From assembly GCF_001646945.1 (NCBI RefSeq), contig NZ_LUTV01000007.1, forward strand, positions 300,355 through 343,450: a stretch of 43,096 nucleotides of DNA, read 5' to 3'. Origin of the DNA: Endozoicomonas ascidiicola (GTDB taxonomy: Bacteria > Pseudomonadota > Gammaproteobacteria > Pseudomonadales > Endozoicomonadaceae). Of the stretch, positions 33,501 through 39,500 are shown piece after piece; the stretch's first letter is position 1, and every line of letters starts with the position of its first letter. A program made the position numbers and the translations under genes. Below the pieces are notes generated by a model. It did no database searches. It saw nothing but the letters and a program-made list of their open reading frames with translations, and was not told the DNA's origin.

Positions 33501-36500
33501 GGTCACGATTCAGCTATGGGATGATCTGAACCTTGATGGTGATGTGAATCTGACTGCAATAGCAGAGAAGGGAATTGCCCTTGAACATAGTGGTGCATTG
33601 TCTGTTGATCGGATTGTTGGTGGTAGCTGGGTACGATTAAATGTGTCCGGTGCCATGATTGACAATGGTCAACACGCGGAAGCAGCGGTGGTCAGTGCCG
33701 GTGATCTGGTTCTGATTACCGGGGGTAATATTCAATCTCAGGCAGGTGATGCATTCCGGGTTCAGGTGGCTGAGTCTGCAAAACTCAGTGTTGACACTGT
33801 GGGTTCTGTAAACATTTGGCAGGTAGAAGGCAATGTCAATATTTCCGGTAACAATACGGCGATTAGCGACCTTTACCTTGAGGATATTGCTGCAACCGGA
33901 CATCTCACCTTTACTGCGGGTCTACTCTCTTCTTTTGAGCCAACAAGTGCCGGTATTGGTCAGTCCGATATTATTGTAGAAAAAGTCAGCACGACGGCAG
34001 GTACCGTTACATTACAGGCGGCAGGCGATATTCTGGATGCCTATAACGATACCAACAGCGCCATTATTAATATTCGAGCTCAGGATTTGATGTTAATTGC
34101 CGGCGGAGGCATTGGCAGTCGGCAGGGCATCACTGACAACTATCTGGATATCAAACTCTCTGGTGATGTGTCTGCCAATACAGGCAATGACGTTTATCTG
34201 AACGCAGTTGAGAGTTCCATCAGTATTGGCCAGATATCGTCTTTGGCTGATGTTATGTTGAATTCGGCCCAATCCATCATTGATGGCGATTCTGATAACA
34301 ATAATGAGCTAATCAGCTTGACCGGTGATAGTGATATTTCCGCCGTTTCTATCTTCCTGTTTGCAGCCAACGGCACCATCGGGCAGTTGGGTAATCAGCT
34401 GGAAATTGATACCAACTCTGGTCAGTTAACCAGTCTCAGTGGCAAGAGCACCTATCTCCGTGAGACTCGTGGCGACTTACATATTGCGAGTCTGGTGGCT
34501 GACAGTGATAACAGCGGCAGTGGTGATCAGAATGCCTATCTGACTGTCGATGGCAGTGTATTTAATAGCGTTGCATCCGGTGACACGATTATTGCCACCG
34601 GATTGCGCATTGTTGCTGGTGATGGTGTTGGTAGATCTAACGACAGTCTTCGTGTATTGATTGATAACCTGGAAGCAGATGCACTGACCGGTAGCATAAA
34701 CTTGAACAATACCGGACATCTCACGTTGGGTGGTGTCAGTGATGAACTGACAGGTGTAAAAGCGCAGCAGCACATCAGTTTGACAGCACAAAGCCCGATG
34801 ACCATCAATGAAGCGGTCATAGCCATCGAAGGCAATATTGACCTTGTTGCATCGGATTCTTCGGCAGCCGGTGACGACCTGATTATTCAAGACGTAGTTG
34901 TTGAAGCCAAGCTAGGAAACCTGACATTAAATGTCGGTGACCGACTTCAGCTGAATCTTGGTGGGCAGTTAAATGCGGCGCAAACCCTAACCATCAACAC
35001 AGACCTTGGCAGTGCCGATTCTACATCTGGTGCCGTTAATCTCTATGGCAGCCTGAATGCGACCACCATTCTGCTGAATACCGGACAGGGTGACGACACG
35101 GTATTGTTTGATGTTCAGGATATTGACGGTGATGTAGACGTAAATACGGGGTCAGGTAACGATGAGCTTACCGTTAACCGTATGGTCAGCCGGGCAGCGG
35201 AAGATGCATTCGTCCTTGATGGAGAAGGTGGAACAGACACTTATATCATTAACCGCACTGGCGATGATGCAGATTACGTGCTGGATGTCCGGGATTCCGG
35301 AGCTGCAGCCGATGGCGCTGACACCCTGACCATTAATGGTACGACTCTGGATGATACTTTCCTTTTAAGAGCTAATTTCGTTGCAGCTATGCATGTGGAT
35401 TCTGGTGGTGAATACACGTCAACGGTTGAACGAATCAATTATGATCGCAATATCAATGCACGCTTGACCATCAACGGTCTTGAAGGTGCTGACAGCTTCT
35501 TCAGTGATGACAATAGCTCCATTACAACGCTGGATGGTGGCGCCGGTAATGATAACTTCCAGATAGGCCAGTTGTTTGGTCTTGATCGTAACACCGCCAC
35601 TGGCGCTGTCGCTGCCGGCGATGACATCGAAACCACTGAAACCACTCTGGGCTTCCTGAGTAAAGGTAATAGCTTACCCATGGTCGTTTATGGTGGTGAC
35701 GGAAAAGACCAGATCAAAGTTTACTCCAACAAAGCAATCACCAAACTCTATGGCGAAGATGGTGATGACAGCTTCATCGTTCGTGCCTTCTTGAAAAAGA
35801 ACACCATGGAAACCGCCGGTGGTGGTGATGTGGAATTGTTTGGTGGTGAAGGTGCCGACGATATTCAATACAGCATTAACTCACCGCTGAAAATTGATGG
35901 AGGTAATGGTACGGACTCCGTAGTGGTACTGGGTACGGAAGCCGATGACAGCTTCATGATCACCGAAAACGGCATCTTCGGTGCCGGATTAAACGTCAGC
36001 TTTGATGGTGTCGAACTGGCGGAAGTGGATGGACTTGAAGGTGATGACACCTTCTATGTTCTGAGCACCAGCGATGAAGTGGAGACTACGATTATCGGTG
36101 GGCTGGGTGCCGACACCTTTAATGTGGCCAGCGATGTTACCCAACCGATAGTGTCTTACTCGGTTGAAGGGCGCAGCAGCTTTATTAATCACAGTGTTCT
36201 GAGTGATGATGAGGCCTACAATAAATTGTTTGTTGAAGGCATCTCTCTCAATGTTGCCAATAAAGATAATGGCGCCATTGGTGTTGACCGTGATGATGGT
36301 GAGCTGGTGGTGAGCGAAGGCGGTGCTGAAGACTTCTACGACCTGTTCCTGAGCGCAGATAAGCCAACGGAAGCCACTGTCGCTTATGTGACCGTCTCGG
36401 CAGCCAGGGCATCGGGCAGCGATAAGGACAAGACCGGCGGCAAGGCGGATAGTGTCAAGATCTCCATTGATGGTCAGAATTTCTATGAGTCTCTGGTGAT

Positions 36501-39500
36501 AGCCTATAACTCGGAAACGAATTGGGATGAAGCCACAAGAATCTATATTCAGGCGGTGGATGATATCGCTGCGGAAGGTCAGCGGGATTACGTAATCAGT
36601 CACAGCGTACGCAGTACGAATCCGGATTTTGATCTGCTGGATATCGATAACGTCGAAGTGACGGTGAACGATAATGACAAGGCCAGCATTATTGTCAGCC
36701 CGGTGAATAATATTACGGCCATAGAAGGTGGTGCAGATGTCACGTTTGATGTGAGCCTGTCTGTGCAGCCGGAAGTGGGTGAAACAGTTACGGTTTCTAT
36801 CGCTGAGATCATTCCTGCAGACTGGACTGGCCAGCTGACGTTCAGTACCGATACATTGACGTTTGATCATAGCAACTGGTCAGGGCAATTTACGGTAACT
36901 GCCAGCGATGATAATGCCGTCGAGAACCTCTACCGGGCAGACATTACATTAACCGCAGGCAGTGATCAAAATGGTTCTGGTTTTAATGGTGCTGATACCG
37001 TTTCTGTTGATATTGATGTGGTGGATAACGACAGTGGGTCTGTGATTATCACCCAGACCGATGGCTCAACGCTGGTTAGTGAAACAAAAGAAGACGGTTA
37101 TCAGATTGCTCTCAGCAAGCAACCTACAGCAACGGTCACCGTTAACCTGTTGAATGATGGACAGATTATTTTCGCCAGTGATGATCCTCGTTTTGATAGT
37201 GCAACCAACAGTGTCACGTTTGGTGTTGATGATTGGGATACGCCGATTGATATCAAGCTGACTGCTAACCCGGACTTTGCACCTGAAACCGATAGTCAGC
37301 CGGTACAGAACCCACCACTGCAGCCGCATATGCTGTCGGATATCCGTGGCAAGCTGATTATCGAAGGTGGTACACCTGAAGGCAAAAAGCGTGAGCTGAC
37401 CCAGGCGGTCATGTTGCCAACTGAAATTGATGGACCATTGCCGCTTGTCGAAATTGAGCTTAATGAAGATGAGCAGACCGATACGCTGAATATCTTTAAT
37501 GATGGCAGTATTCAGAATGATAACGGCACCCTCACAGCAGACACACTGACCGGGCTTGGCATGTCAGCCGGCATTGAGTATCACGATGTTGAGGTTGTCG
37601 AGTTATTGCTGGGTACGGGTAATGATGAGCTCACTATTGAGAGTACCGCATCAAATGTAATCACTGTCGTACATGGTGGTGGTGGTAACGATACCCTGAC
37701 AGTCGACAACAGTGCTTCTGATGGTGTTCTGGTGCTTCTGGGGGATTCGGTTCAGGATGGTTCGGCTTATAACGCCATATCGGATCAGAAAACCGAAAAA
37801 GGCAGAGAGTTTGCCAATCCAGGTAGTGATGTTATTGATGCCTCCGGTGCCGGTGGCTCCGTCGTCATTTACGGTGGGCAAGGCAACGATACGCTGATTG
37901 GCAGTCACTATGATGATCATATTGCCGGCGGCTCCGGAGATGACAATATCTCTGGTATGGACGGCAATGATCACATTTATGGCGACTCAGGATTCAATCT
38001 TGATCTATCGACACGACTGGATATGTCTACCCAGATTCTGATCGTTGTTAATTCTGCTGACCTGTCAAATGACAACCTGGATACGGCAGACCAGCTGACG
38101 GTTGGTAATGACACTATCGACGGTGGTAACGGTGATGACATTATCCTTGGAGACAAAGGTAGCATTGCCCAATTGGCAGGCACCAATCGAATTCTAACTA
38201 CTGGCTCGGTGGTCATGATCAGCAATAGCCACCGTGACCAGGGTGGCAACGACATCATCTCTGGTAACGCCGGTCATGATATTGTGATTGCCGGGTTTGG
38301 TGATGATGAGATTGAGGGTGGTAACGGCAACGATATTCTCTTTGGCGACAGTGGTCAGCTGAATTATGCCGATGGTGATTCCGACATTTCCACGCTGGAC
38401 AGTGTTTCCACCGTTGATGCTCTGTTGGGTGGTAATGACCAGATTTCTGGTCATACCGGCGATGACTTCCTCTTTGGTGGCTCTGGCCTGGATGTATTGA
38501 TAGGTGATGGTTCCCGCAATCGCAATACAGGTATTGAAACCGATCATGACGTCATTATTGGTGATCTCGGTGGTATCGCTTTAACGGGTAATCGTGCGGT
38601 GCGTATCTACAGCAAGGATACGACAGTAGGCGCTGGAGATACCATTGAGGGCAATGATGGCAACGATATGATTATTGCCGGTGCTGGTAATGATAATGTG
38701 CAGGGTCAGGCGGGTAATGACTGGATTCTGTCCGACGTTGGTGAGATCGATCTTCGAAATGGCCAGCAGGTGCTGAGTACCGCTTCTGGTAATAGCCACA
38801 GCACTGGCGATGATACCGTCGATGCTGGTGAAGGTGAGAACCGGATTCTTGGTGGGCTTGGTAATGATGAAATTACCACTGGCTCAGGTGCAGATGTTGT
38901 CTTGGGTGACAATGGTTCTCTGACATATACAGCAGCCGGTGTTGCTATCTCAATGACCACTTTTGATACCACACTGGGTGGGAATGACACGATTAAGACA
39001 GGTGATGGTGATAATCGGATTCTTGCTGGTCAAGGTGGTGACAATATCACGACAGGTTCTGGTAGTGATGTCATTGTTGGCGACAACGGCTCGTTAACCT
39101 TCAACGATGCTGGTGTGTTGACTGAACTGATCAGTATCGACACGAGCACCGGTGGTGACGATACAATCACTGCAGGCAATGGTAACAACGTGATTATTGC
39201 TGGAGCAGAGAACGATGAGGTGACCACTGGAACTGGTAACGATGTGGTTGTAGCGGACAATGGTTCACTAAGTTACACCGATACCGGGGTATTAGTTGAG
39301 TTGATCAGCATTGATACGTCGACCGGAGGTAATGACACAATCAATAGTGGAAGTGGTCGCAATCTGATCATCGCAGGCTTGGGTGGTGATCTGATCAATA
39401 CTGGAACGGGTAATGATGATATTGCCGGTGATAATGCCAGGTTTACTTTCAACGACAGTGGCATACTCCGTGAAATGGTCACCATTGAAACCACACTGGG

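Noticed and set aside
35989-36870. Long minus-strand open frame of 293 codons inside the giant gene
   Set aside because: It is antisense to the repeat-rich giant gene, whose codon bias leaves the opposite strand open. It has no ribosome site and no recognisable domain.
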